Both the position numbers and the translations under genes were made by a program. This document shows, piece after piece, positions 40,197-50,869 of a DNA stretch of 64,000 bases (positions within the stretch are counted from its first letter, which is position 1; each line of letters begins with the position of its first letter). The DNA is from Eonycteris spelaea (Eukaryota > Chordata > Mammalia > Chiroptera > Pteropodidae). The stretch spans positions 5,642,001-5,706,000 of the forward strand of contig PUFA01000084.1 of the NCBI GenBank assembly GCA_003508835.1, read 5' to 3'. The notes beneath the pieces are model-generated. The model was not told the DNA's origin. It searched no databases and saw only the letters and a program-made list of their open reading frames with translations.

Positions 40197-40308
40197 CTAA
40201 AAACAAACAAATTACAAAGTGAGTATGTAGGGATGTTATTCAAAGTTACTCCCCAACTGATACATAATTATTATGATCCTTCTCTTCCTTCTTTCCTTCC
40301 TTCCTTCC

Positions 40309-40360
<52 letters not shown>

Positions 40361-43300
40361 TCTTCTACTGCCCCATTCCTAAAAAACAGGCTTTTCCGAA
40401 TCAAAGTAGGGACTCATAGACAACTACAATTGCATTTAGGGACAACAGGCCAGAACAGTGAAATCTGTTGAGGAAAATCAAGGATGTGAATGAAGTCAGC
40501 CATATGAGAGCATCACAGGTGAGGGTTCTGCAAAGGCAAGGAAATCAAAAAACAGCAGGCACAAACAGGATGGCAGAAGAAATGCTTAATGACACCCAAT
40601 GCAAAGATGACACCTTCTCAGCCTTACTGCACACTGCTCTAAAACAGGCCGCTCACCCCCACTGTAGGTCTCTGAATGACAGAATCACAAAGAGCCACAT
40701 ACAGGCTTGGAAAACAATAGCAACCACCAGCACCATAACTGGCTAGCATCACACTCAGCAGTGCACAAACATATGCAAGGAGCTGAGACAGAGGGCGGGT
40801 TGGGGCCACATGGATGGGCACCATGAACAAATATGAGAAATTGAGATGATGTCACAACTGCAGGCCCCGAGGTGCTGGGCCTGGACAGATGCCATAGCCT
40901 CAGACGCACACACACAATTCAGGTAACCTCTCCCCACGTGTTGTTTCATTCATTCTTTTTCAGTAGAAGCAGTCGCACCTTATCTACCAAAAGCATAAAG
41001 AAAAAGAGTGTTTTTCATAGGTCACGCTGATGCTATGCTTAAAAGGAGTATTATATCCCTTAACACGACCCAGTTCATTTTTATAATACGTATACTCAAT
41101 TCATTCTCAGAGAACTGCTGTGACCTTTTGCGCTGGTGTGTTCTCGTTTCCATTCTTAGACTTGTCACCCTTGCCTTTGAATCTTAAGACTCTTATGGCT
41201 TCCAAAAGTCCTCTGGGAAATGTAAATATGCCTGAGCTGGGTCTCTCAGCTGTTCTGTTTGCATGAGGGACTTTGTAATTGTAATCGGTGTTAAAAAAAA
41301 CAAGCCTGTGAGGGACCACTGCACTGCCGGACGATCACTGCCCTCTTGAAGAATCTGAGGAGAATGAACAGTGGGGTTAGTGGTCCTTATCCTGGAGCTG
41401 GACACACCCATCTCTCCTTTACCTCACAGAAGGTTCCCTGAGGGCACTTTTGCCATTAGCTTCTTAGCAAATAATATTCATTCATTTAGTCATAATCAAC
41501 CTATGCAATATAAATATTTATTGAGCATCAGGAGTTACGAGGTGCTATAATAAATGAACTTTATAATAATTATAAGAACATAATTATAAGAACATGTATT
41601 TATAAGAATAATAGTTATGAATACATGCCAGGAAAAATGCCATGTGGTTTGCCTAAATTATGTGACTTAAGTTTTTCCACAACGTCATGAAGGCAGCACC
41701 ATAATTGTTCTTAATTTACAGGTGAGAAAGCTGAAGCTCAGCAAGGCGAGGTGACACAGCTACTCAAGTGGCAGAGCCAGAATCTGAACCTATGTCTGCC
41801 TGAATCCAAAGACCATGATCCTAAATACTGCACCCTACTGGCTCTCAGAGACTGTAGGGAAGGCTACTGGTGTCCTGCTCAGACCCTCTCCACCTGGCCA
41901 GTGCACCCATTCCCCAGACTGAGAGCCTCACAGCTGACTCTTCAGTGGAGAGTTGTTTTCGGGCCTTCCCTGGTGAGGAGCCAGCAGTCAATAACTAACT
42001 GAGGTGGTTTTGAGGAAGCCAGCTCCTTGCCTGAAGGCGCAACCAACTCTGCATACAATTCGCACTTTAACCAAGTCTCCAGCTGAGACCACATCATGCT
42101 GAGCTTTCTTCCCTTAGCCCAGGGGTCCCCAACCGGTCTGTGGCCTGTTAGGAACCAGGCCACACAGCAGAAGGTGAGCAGCCAACAAGCAAGCCAAGCT
42201 TCATCTGTATTTGCAGCCGCTCCCCAGCACTAGCATCACCACCTGAGCTCCACCTCAGATCATGAGGCATTAGATTCTCATAAGAGCACTGGTTCCTGGT
42301 GCCAAAAAAGTTGGGGCAGCTGCCTTTGGCCTATCCTGCTTCCTTCAATACCCTTCATCTAAGAGGCTATCTCAATAAAGCCGTTACCAGAATTCACATA
42401 TCAGGCTCTATTTCCAGCAACCAGACCTAAAACAGTTGCTTCTGGGAATGGCCCTAGATGGGATGTGGAAGGAGATCCCTTACCAGCTGAAGGGGAATAC
42501 AGGCCCTACCACTGGTGGTAAAAGGGAATGGGACACAGATGGAAGGGGATGATGAACTCTGACACGTGAGAAGTATGGGGCAAGTCATGACTATTAGGAC
42601 CGTGGGATTGGGTGGCTTTTGCTAAATCCTCTGGTGCACTGAAGAGAGAAAATGACAGATCTATCAGCAACTGAAAGCAAAGTGTGAGAGTCAAAGGTCC
42701 TCCTCAGCAGCATTTAAAGAAGTTACTCCTCTCCAGTGGTGATGACCAGACACAGGACCTGCTTGTAAGAGAGACAGAACTTCACAGAAGGCTGGATTCT
42801 AAGCCTGGGCAAGGCTCCTATACCAGGGTCTTGATAAGAAAAGTGGGATCTCTCATCCTCCTTTATTTCTCACCCTGCAGCAGTGCTAGATAGCCCAGCA
42901 CTACTAAAGGATTGTTAACGTTAAATAAGCTAATGTACCAACATCCCTAGTACAGGATGATGCCCAAGATGCACCAGACTCGTAGTAGATAAATCAAACT
43001 CCCAAGGGACTGGCTTAAGGGACAGGCAATGGTAGGTGACAGCAAGATGGAGAGGAGGCAGGTCCAACCTTTCAGGAGCTCGCGGACAAGGGAAAGGACA
43101 GAACAAGGACCATGAGAAAGACACAAACAGCACTGGGGGAGATCACATCTCGGTCTCCCCCTGGACAGAAAGAGGGTGTGAAAGGATCAGCGCGCCGGGG
43201 GCGAGGTGCCCGTGACCGCGCGGTGCGGCCCGAGTCATTACCTTTCTGGCCAATGCAACCGCCGCGAGGACTGCTGCACAGATGCCGACTAGCGCTGTGG

Positions 43301-46300
43301 CTCCGAGCAGTGGGGTCAGGAGCCCAGAGCTGTGCTCAGCCCCTAGAGAGGACGAAACAAAGGGAGCGGGCTGAGGCCGAAGCAAGGGGCAGGTGCAGCA
43401 TCAGGGCACAGAGGCGGGTGTTGGCCAGGCCTTTCTCCACCCACACACAGCTCTGGAATCTCGAAGGCCAGCTTTTGGGAGAGCAGAGCATCCGCCAGGC
43501 CCATCATGAAACACTGACTGATCCCTTGAGCGGTGGCACACCTCACACGTGCGACACCAGAGCAGGCCATTTTTAACACTCCTTTCCTCTGCGTGGCAAA
43601 ATCACGACATTACTAACAATCGTGAAATGCAACGACATCCAGAAAAAAATGGAAAATAAGCGTTTTCTTTTATTACGCTTCCTATTTATAAGCATACTAG
43701 TAAAAGTGTTTTATTTAATTAAAAATTAAAATTAAAGTACAAAAAAGTAAAGAAACCATACAACCTTGCACCTTAAGCCCATAACACTCAACCACCTAGG
43801 CTGAGACCCCAGAGGGAGTGAGGTTCTGGGGTTTTTTACCTTTGCTGTTTCTCAGCCCTTGACACACAGCAGGTGCTTAATAAATATTTGTGGTATTAAT
43901 TAAAGCATGAACAAGTGAACTTCTATTAAGATATAAAGTGTAACTGGAAGGAAGAAGAGGAAGGAAGGGAGTTTTGAAGAGATGAGTGATACTTGATCCA
44001 AGAGAGTGTGAGAGAAATCGGACCATTGTCTGGATGTGTGCTGTGCTGTATAGGTGGAAGGGTTTCCAGGGTGCTTCATCCCATCTTCACTCCCTTCCCA
44101 GGTGTCCAGAGAAGTCTTGAAAAGAGAAGCGTGTAGTAGACACCAGGCTCACTTCCTTTGAACTAAGGGCTTAGATTGCCAGAAAGGTGGCTAAGGAATG
44201 CAATCCCTTAGGACAAGGGCAGTGCCCACGGTTCCCACATGGTACCAGGCAGAGAAGAGAGGAAGCCCAAATCCCCTAGAATGTGTTCCTCCTTCCCTGA
44301 GGACTCAGTCCCCTGTCTGGCTACAGCTGGAAAACAGGGCAGATGGGGAGCAGAGTGGCCATGGAGAGCACAGCTGGGGGGTCCAGAAGGCCTGCAGAGG
44401 GCTGTGCACAGAAAGGGATGTAGGTTCTTCCCCACATGCCGCATCGGTCTATGTCGAGCCAGGCGAGAAGTAGCCTTTGAAAACAAACTTCAAGGTAACC
44501 TTTTATCTTCTCAGTTTCACATATTTTGCTAACTCAGAAAAATTAATCTCCAACACGACCGACAGCAGCAAATAGAAGTCTGAGGGTGCAGTTTTGTGAA
44601 ACCAGAACACCTGTGTTAAAATCAGCTCTAACGCTCTGAGCAACTCTAGGTCTCCGCTTCCACTTCCATCAGTCAGATAGGAATCACATGCATAGCTAAC
44701 AGTTATTTAGGGCTCACCATGTACCAGGGCATTTTCTGTTCTGTGGGAATTTTCTTGTAATAAGTAATTCGATCCTATGTTAGCATCTCATAAAGTCTTA
44801 CATCTACCTCATTGAGAAAAACCCATGCACAGAGGAGCTAAGAAATCTTGTCTGAGGCCAACAGCAAAACCAGGATTCAAACCTAGGTTGTTTGGCATCA
44901 GTCTGAGCTCGTACCCACTTTGCTATACTGTTTCTCAGATATGATAATAACCCTTTCCCACCTTCCAAAGAACTGATTTAAGTGTCCAGGTGGATAATGA
45001 ATGTGAGAGCATTTGGTTAACCATGAAGTATGCACGAATGTAAATTATTACACATTTGTACCTAGCACACAGCTTTGTTTTTAACCAGGTATAATCCTTT
45101 ATAAACTAATTTCCATGATGGATGCTAAACTAATAAATGAGAACCTTTCCCAGATGACCTTACCAACTTGTCTTCCTAGTAAATACACATAGATGTCCTT
45201 CTTCTACCCAAAGGTGTGGTTCACAATCCTGGCTGCACATTCAAGTCACGAATGATGCTCTTAGAGCCTATCCCATCCTGGCTCTGCCCCTAGAGAATCT
45301 GATTGAATTGGTCTGGGATGGGGCATTGCCATCAGCATCATTTAAAAGCTCCCGGGTGATGTGGGTAGGAGCCAGGGTTGAGAGGCCCTGCTCCGTAGTG
45401 TTTGGCAGGAACGCATTTTCTACCCAAGAGGATGAGGGTCATCAACCACTCTGCTCCAGAGGGCATACCTGAGTTTAGGAGGACCTCCAAAAAGAGTCTC
45501 CCTTTGTACATCCCATCAGGAAGGTATAATAGATGCAGAAGTACTCTCCTGTGTCGTTCACAGTCAGCGACCGGAGGGTGAGGCTCAGGTTGGAGCCGGG
45601 GGCCACTCGCTCCCTGAAGGCTGGGGAGGTGTGCCACCCCAACTTAGCATCATGAACAGCCAAAAGTTTGTCCTGATGCTCCCAGTTGACCTGGGTCACT
45701 GTGGCAGTGGTGAAGGAGAGGTGACATTGTAAGGTGACAGAGCCACCTTCCTCTGCAGAAATGTTCCCCGCAGTTACTATTCTGCCTGTCACAGCTCCTA
45801 GAGAAGGGGAAAAAGCATGCATGAGACCTGGGTCAACATCTGATCTCAAACCTTCCCGTAGAAATTCCAAGGGACTCTGAGGCTAGACTTGGTGTTTGAA
45901 TAATAGTCTCCCCAATTCATCCTGTCACTCCCTGACCTAGACTACAGTTGCCACACAACATAGCCCTTCACCTCCTCAGGATATTCTGCTATAATATAGT
46001 TTCACGACCAGCTCATTGATTATTTTCATATGCTTATTTTGTCTCCCTACCTAGAAAATAAACTCTGTCAGCCACTGCTTCTGTTTTATTGAATCTTCCA
46101 TCGGCTTAGTTCTGTGCTGGACACATTATCCTTTGAAATAAAATCTGGCTGTTTAGTTGATTGCCCTGTGGGGTGCCTGGAAAACCCATCAGGAAAGTCA
46201 TGAAATTCAAAGGAAAGGAGCACTGCGGAGAAACTGTCTCTCCAAGGTAAAACCACCGTTTCAGCTCTTACCACCCTCGGACACAGCTCCACCCTCAGAC

Positions 46301-46903
46301 GGTTCAAAAAGCAACATAAAAACTAATTTACACTACGGTTTTTAAATATTTGTGTCCTTTTAATACATGAGGAAATAGATTTAACATACATTCAATCTAT
46401 AATGGTAGAATCTCCAGAATCTGTGAAGACGGCATTTTGATCCACAGAAAATGACCAATGTTTTTCTAGAAGTTTCCTCAAGGACGTAAGAACAGACGAT
46501 GGAGCGGAAGTGAATTTATACTAGCAAACTGATCATTCTTTCTTCTTAGTCCCTATCGCTCCTCCTGCTCCCTTTCTTGTCTTGGCCTGTCAGACACCCC
46601 CAACCCCAAGTCCTTCATCTGCCACCCAAAACAGAAATATGCTTCCTTCCCAGAGAAAAGAAGTGGGACACAGGACTCTGAAAATTGTGGTTTCCTTCCC
46701 ACAGACGGATATAGCATTCACTCCCAGCCTCCCTCCCCCCATCTCCCGGGTCCCCCCACCCCCCGCCCCACCCCTCACCCCGTTCCTCTTCCCTGGTCTC
46801 CCTCTTCCTTAGGTTCCAGGCTAGATTTTCGGTCCTTACCTGAGGCAAGGAGGGGAGCCTGCCTCAGCCCCTGGGCCCAGATCAGGAGGAGATACCACTG
46901 CAT
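39959..46903 (-). CDS. TIGIT: TIGIT, four coding exons, two apparent frameshifts
   Basis: TIGIT is an inhibitory receptor of T and NK cells that binds CD155 and CD112. Exons on the - strand: signal peptide 46840-46903, V-set domain 45469-45797, transmembrane 43242-43342, and tail 39959-40196. All donors and acceptors are canonical GT/AG and phases agree (1, 1, 0). Lengths agree with the known gene except that exon 2 is one base short and exon 4 one base long. Read literally, the frame stops at 45475-45477 near the end of exon 2. That would give a secreted V domain without membrane anchor, or an mRNA targeted by NMD. Either the gene is a recent pseudogene or the two indels are sequence errors. 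ZBTB20 nearby has comparable indels, so I do not call it dead. The tail-to-tail arrangement with ZBTB20 matches human. Confidence 0.93.
40278..40359 (+). repeat. (CTTC)n-(AC)n compound microsatellite
   Basis: A CTTC/TTCC-rich run to 40310, then a perfect AC run of about 24 units. It lies 80 bases from the exon 4 acceptor, inside TIGIT intron 3. Confidence 0.95.
41545..41850 (-). repeat. MIR SINE
   Basis: On the - strand: 'ttacaggtgagaaagctga', 'gtgacacagctactcaagtg', 'ggcagagccagaatctga', and 'cctatgtctgcctgaatcc'. Long, with diverged ends. Confidence 0.75.
42120..42322 (+). mobile_element. MER1-type hAT-Charlie MITE
   Basis: Begins 'caggggtccccaacc', contains 'ggcctgttaggaaccaggcc' and 'gcattagattctcataagag', and ends '...aaaagttggggcagctg'. 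An 8-bp flanking duplication is decayed but visible (ccttagcc / cctttggc, 6 of 8). In TIGIT intron 3. Confidence 0.88.
43242..43342 (-). CDS. TIGIT: TIGIT exon 3 (transmembrane segment)
   Basis: Acceptor 'cctctctag' is followed by 'GAEHSS', then the hydrophobic span from 'LLGATALVGICAAV' to 'AVALARK', then donor 'aag|gtaatg'. Human TIGIT has the equivalent 'VAEH...PLLGA...VALTRK'. The 101 bases give entry phase 1 and exit phase 0. The exon has no lesion. The surrounding ~150 bases are GC-rich with several CpGs. Confidence 0.88.
43850..43920 (+). repeat. L2 LINE 3' end
   Basis: 'acacagcaggtgcttaataa' and 'atatttgtggtattaatt' match the L2 terminus. Confidence 0.6.
44690..44945 (-). repeat. MIR SINE
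   Basis: Reverse MIR order: 'agggctcaccatgtaccag', '...gcacagaggagctaag', 'aaaccaggattcaaacctag', and 'tttgctatactgtttctc'. Nearly full length. Confidence 0.8.
45215..45392 (+). mobile_element. MER20 (hAT-Charlie MITE)
   Basis: 'tcacaatcctggctgcacat', 'agagaatctgattgaattg', 'gcattgccatcagcatcatt', and 'agccagggttgagaggcc' follow MER20 order. It sits 77 bases downstream of the TIGIT V-set exon donor. Confidence 0.8.
45469..45797 (-). CDS. TIGIT: TIGIT exon 2 (V-set Ig domain), 1-base deletion
   Basis: Acceptor 'cttctctag' leads into the mature N-terminus and V-set fold. 'NISAEEGGSVTLQC' holds the first Ig cysteine, 'VTQVNWE' holds the V(S/T)Q motif and core Trp, and 'LTVNDTGEYFC' holds the D-x-G-x-Y-x-C signature with the second cysteine. 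N-glycosylation sequons NIS and NLS are visible. After 'CIYYTF' a CCC has become CC (- strand, at 45519-45520), so the T(F/Y)P motif loses its Pro codon and the frame shifts. The expected continuation 'DGMYKGRLFLEVLLNS' is present one frame away. The shifted frame stops at 45475-45477. Exon length is 329, where 330 is required for phase. Confidence 0.93.
46040..46135 (+). repeat. L2 LINE 3' end
   Basis: 'cctagaaaataaactctgtc' and 'ttctgttttattgaatctt' resemble the L2 terminal region. Confidence 0.5.
46723..46781 (-). promoter_or_regulatory. G-run cluster in TIGIT intron 1 (sense strand)
   Basis: On the + strand this is an almost pure C block. On the TIGIT-sense strand it has at least eight GGG or longer runs with 1-6 base loops, 58-117 bases downstream of the exon 1 donor. 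It fits both G-quadruplex and intronic GGG splicing-enhancer patterns. Confidence 0.6.
46840..46903 (-). CDS. TIGIT: TIGIT exon 1 (signal peptide)
   Basis: The ATG at 46903 opens 'MQWYLLLIWAQGLRQAPLLA', a typical signal peptide with a hydrophobic core. It is close to the human TIGIT leader, which also contains 'LLLIWAQGLRQAPL'. Sixty-four bases, ending in phase 1 at a perfect donor 'cag|gtaagg'. The ATG is chosen because it starts the conserved leader. A C-rich/G-rich block lies 58 bases into the intron. Confidence 0.92.
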
Positions 46904-47667
46904 GCTTCTGCCCAGGGGGCCTACAGAAAGCACACGTGGCCTCTTCTGCCACTGAAACAGGCCGACTGCAGATGGCAAGGTGAAACTGAGCCTGTGAGGA
47001 AAGAGGGTCTCGGAAAAACTGAGTTCAGCAAAAACAAAGACAGATAAATCTCTCAACAAGTACACAAATTGCATAGGGCCCGCCACAAGAAAGACCATGA
47101 AGGAAACACATTAAAAAATAAGCAAAAATGTGGTTAGAAGTACACTACATGGTCTTTGGATTACATTAGTCAATACATTATTTTAAGTTCTCTTACTGCA
47201 CTTCTTAAAAAAAAAAAAAATCAGCCATTATTAACAAGCTCAGTGCATTCCACGATTCTATAGAATCTCTTATCAATGGAGTTCACTGGCTCTCCCTGAC
47301 TTCATTCTACTAAAGAATGTGCAAAGAAAAGAGAAACTTAAGTCTGCACACTTATTGGCTAGGGGCTGCTTTTGAAATCTAATGAGCCAATGAGCAAGAG
47401 GCATTTACTTCGGCAACAAGACATGGGTGGGACAAAAGTCTTGGACAACACAGCAACTTTTCCTTGAATTAGGTCCTTTCCTTAAATCTTGTACCTTCTG
47501 CCTTATTTATCTCGACTGAGACTTTGCTGAGTTTTGGCTTAGTCTCTCTGACCCACTATATCAAAGGAGACCGGAAAAGTGAGTTTTCTTGTGCATGGTG
47601 ACTCCATAAAAACCGGGAATTCAGAGAAGGGCGAGCCCCAGTTGCTAACCCTAGAAAGGGATTAGTT

Positions 47668-47892
47668 CAGCAGTCCCCAACCTGTTTGGCACTAGGGGCC
47701 AGTACTCTTATGAGAATCTAATGCCTCATGATCTGAGGTAGAGCTGAGGAAGTGATGCTAACACTGGGTAATGGCTGCAAATACAGATGAAGCTTTGCTC
47801 ACTCACCTGCTGCTCACCTCCTGCTTTGCGACCCAGTTCCTAACAGGCCACAGATCAGTACTGGTCTGTAGCCCAGGGGTTGGGGACCCCTG
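47668..47892 (-). mobile_element. MER1-type hAT-Charlie MITE with perfect 8-bp TSD
   Basis: Terminal repeats 'cagcagtccccaacc' and 'ggttggggacccctg' bound the element; 'tgagaatctaatgcctcatg' and 'tcctaacaggccacag' lie inside. The flanking 8 bases GATTAGTT are identical at 47660-47667 and 47893-47900. Orientation is opposite to the copy at 42120-42322. Confidence 0.93.
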
Positions 47893-47964
47893 GATTAGTT
47901 GATCCTTGCCTGGAGATCCCAGCTCATCATCAAATCCTACCGTTGACTCATTCTCCCTCCTCCC

Positions 47965-48110
47965 TGCCTGCCTTCATTCATTTGAAAGTTGCTGAGTGCT
48001 TACAAATCACCAGTCTCAACACCAGGCTCTGGAGATACAGAGGTGAATCCTCACAGCCCTGCCCTCAGTTCATAGTCAAAGCTTGCTCTCTGGTGAAGCC
48101 ACACTCTGCA
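47965..48110 (-). repeat. L2 LINE fragment
   Basis: 'gctgagtgcttacaaatcac', 'caggctctggagatacagag', and 'agccctgccctcagttcat' follow reverse L2 order. Confidence 0.6.
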
Positions 48111-48884
48111 GGAAGGGGCGGGGGGGGGGGTCCACATTCACCTGCTTCCAGGGCTCATTGCTGCTCCCTTGGGCGTGCTCCACAGTACATAACCTGAAAA
48201 CTACGGTTCCAACAGAGGAAGCATCTGAAGCCTAGAGCTCTGTCCTCGCAATTCCAGGCATGCATCCTGAGCATTTTACACTCTCCAGGCTCCTGTCTTC
48301 CTTCTCCACTTCAAGATGTTCCATCTCAGACCAATTCCCTCCCCTCCTTGGGTCCAGCCTATTCCCAACTCTACACCATGACCCATGGACCAAGCCCTCA
48401 CAGCCCACCTCCAGCCCTTAGACAATGCATGCCTCACCAGCTTCTCTCTGCCTTTCCCTAATTCAACCTGTCCTTCAAGGCTTACATCAATATACACTAC
48501 CACCCTTTCCAACAATCACAGTCCCTTCAGCTAAAACCACAGTAACACCTAGTGTCTGAGGGAAGGCGCTGAGGCTGAACTGGTGGAGTGTTTCCAAAAC
48601 TCGTGTCAAGAAAAAGGAGGCAGGAATGGGACAGCCAAGAGCAGCTAGTGGGACCAGAACACAGAAAGAGCTGGACACTGGGGTCTGCGCTATAAAAAAT
48701 TTACAACCTGTATTTCCATAGTGGTGGTGGGTGGAAACCATAGATGCTGGGCCTGTCTTACATAACAAGAAATCCAAAGTAGTTAAAGTATTGATCTATT
48801 TGTTTCTGAGCAATTCCAAAGAAGAACACAGTCATGTTCATTTTGATGAATGATGCTCCCAAAGACATTTGAGGATGGCGATTA

Positions 48885-49120
48885 GCAGACTATAGAGTAA
48901 GAAGTATCTGGGTCTAAATTCATCCTGGCTTGGTGACTTTGGGAAAATACTCAGCCTCCTTAAGACTCAGTTTCCTCATTTGCAATGAGAACAATAGTAT
49001 CTCCTCCCACCTCCAGCATAAGGTCATTGTGAGAATTCAGTGAATTAACATTTGGTAAGGGGTTTAGCACAGTGCCTGGAACACAGGAAGTATTCAATAC
49101 ATTAAAGATATGGATAATAA
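48885..49120 (+). repeat. MIR SINE
   Basis: 'cttggtgactttgggaaaat', 'gactcagtttcctcatttgc', 'gtcattgtgagaattcagtg', and 'agcacagtgcctggaacac'. Clear + strand MIR. Confidence 0.88.
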
Positions 49121-50869
49121 TATTAATTAAGAAGTAAAATGAAAATCAGTAGAGAATATCTCTCTCAATTTGTAATATATTTTGCCAGGAGTAAAACCCT
49201 GGTCTCTAAACTCCAAAGCTAGGATTTGAGACAAGCATTTTGCTCTGTCATTTGCATCTGATATAAAAAAAAAAAAAATGAGGACGAAATGTTCCTGCAG
49301 AAAAGAAGCCACTGTACCAGCCAGACCCTGAAGAGGCTTTGGATAAAGGTGAAATGACAGAAGAGTCTTCCAGGGAACCTTCCAGAAGTCCCTCTTGGAG
49401 CCACCCACTCAGCAGTGGCTGCGGTCAGAACGAAGCAACACAGCTCTGAGGAGCAGGTGTGCACTGAGAGGTGTGCGCTGAGCCTTTGGGGCCAGTAGGC
49501 AACCCCCGTGGCACAACATAAACCTCTGAGATCAGTCAGATGCTGACTCATTTCCATTTAAAAGTTTTAAAAAGAGCCACCACAGTTTTCCCTCCCCACA
49601 CTTTAGGGCTTGCAGGGTGACCAGGTCTGGTTGGCCCTGATGCAGCAAGATGGGTATAGGTGCTAGGGAAGGGCCTCTACTTGCATGTAAAGGGCGAAGA
49701 AGTGCTGGCCTAGAATGTAAAACATTCCCGGGGCCCCTCAAGAACGTTCACGGCACAGCCTTCCCCTCGACTCTGCAAGCGCCGCCCACATGAACCCACA
49801 GCCCGTTCCACTGGTTACACTTGGAAATCTGTGGCCAGGTGGGGATCACAGCACTCGGCAAACACATCTGAGAGTGGTCACACTTTCCACAAGGCCTATG
49901 ACACGTACACAGAAAACACCACCCAGAGTTCCCTCAGGGCACTTACCAATCTCTCAGCAGTGTCTTTGAACTTCAGCCTCTCCGAAGTCTTGCCTCTGGC
50001 TCAGACATGGTGGAGGAGCTTCAGACTTATCACAACTTTCTTCTCCCTCCTTTCCTTGCCTCTAACCAAGTGCAACGTTCTGCAGCTGCAGGATTGGTGA
50101 CCTCCTCAGCCAAGGGCTCTCACTCTCTCTCTATTCAAAGACCAGCGCCTCCTGGTGGTAGGCTCTCTTGTGAGGGAAGGGGCAGGAAGGCCCTTAATGC
50201 GTGCAGGTCCCACAGAGGTTGTATGAGCACAGAGACAGGAAGTAGGCAAGAGGCGAGAACACAGATGCCCAAGACACCGCAAGAAGAGACCCACCTCAGA
50301 AAATCAAAGACTAAACATGAAAGAAATGTCTATCGCCTGAAGCGTTTTAATAAGTCTTTGAGCCACAGGTTTGTTGGTTAAAACTGGCTCGTGGTAAATG
50401 TGAGTAGGGAGAATTTGGGGGTGAGATTGCTGACTGTTATTCCCTAGAGAGAGGTGACTTGTGAGAACCCCCCTGACAAAGGCTGCCAAAGACTTTGGTG
50501 GACTATGGGAAATTTGCTTTCCCAGCTGTGAAAATAGAATAGTGAGTCCCCCCGCCCCCCACCAGCCCCAGGAGAGGTTAGAATGCAGAATCAGAAAAAA
50601 GTCTTTGGGAGGAAGCAGCTGACCTCTCACCTTAGGCCTTTCCTGCAGCCTCTCTTTAAAGCCCTCCCACCCACTGGATGTGATTATATTGTCAATTCAC
50701 CCTCCCTTGTCCCATCTGCCTTAGGAAAGGTATCATCTGTCCCAGAAATTTTGTTCCTTCTTCTTACTCCCTCAACATCCAGGACAACTAGGATTTAAAT
50801 AGAAGTATAAGTGAACATCTTTCATTCAAAGAACTACTCAATCATCAAGCTCATTCCCTTCACTAACAA

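Larger units (their letters stand above)
40197..43241 (-). other. TIGIT: TIGIT intron 3
   Basis: About 3.0 kb between the transmembrane and tail exons. It holds a microsatellite, a MIR and a MER1 element, listed separately. No additional exon is recognised. Confidence 0.85.
43343..45468 (-). other. TIGIT: TIGIT intron 2
   Basis: About 2.1 kb. It contains an L2 end, a MIR and a MER20 copy; the rest is unique sequence. Confidence 0.85.
45798..46839 (-). other. TIGIT: TIGIT intron 1
   Basis: About 1.04 kb with canonical ends. It contains an L2 end and a strongly G-rich (sense strand) block close to the donor. Confidence 0.85.
46904..50860. other. TIGIT upstream region
   Basis: Expected to hold the TIGIT 5'UTR and promoter on the - strand. 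I cannot place a transcription start or an additional noncoding exon from sequence. Recognisable repeats are MER1, L2 and MIR, listed separately, plus a G11-12 run near 48119-48130. No other gene is seen. Confidence 0.5.

Noticed and set aside
43112..43576. A 154-codon + strand open frame across TIGIT exon 3
   Set aside because: It is antisense to a GC-rich TIGIT exon and its flanks. The - strand carries the recognisable transmembrane sequence and canonical splice sites.
45469..45797. Calling TIGIT a definite pseudogene
   Set aside because: Splice sites, phases and out-of-frame sequence are otherwise intact, and the conserved ZBTB20 exon shows similar single-base run-length indels, so sequence error is not excluded.
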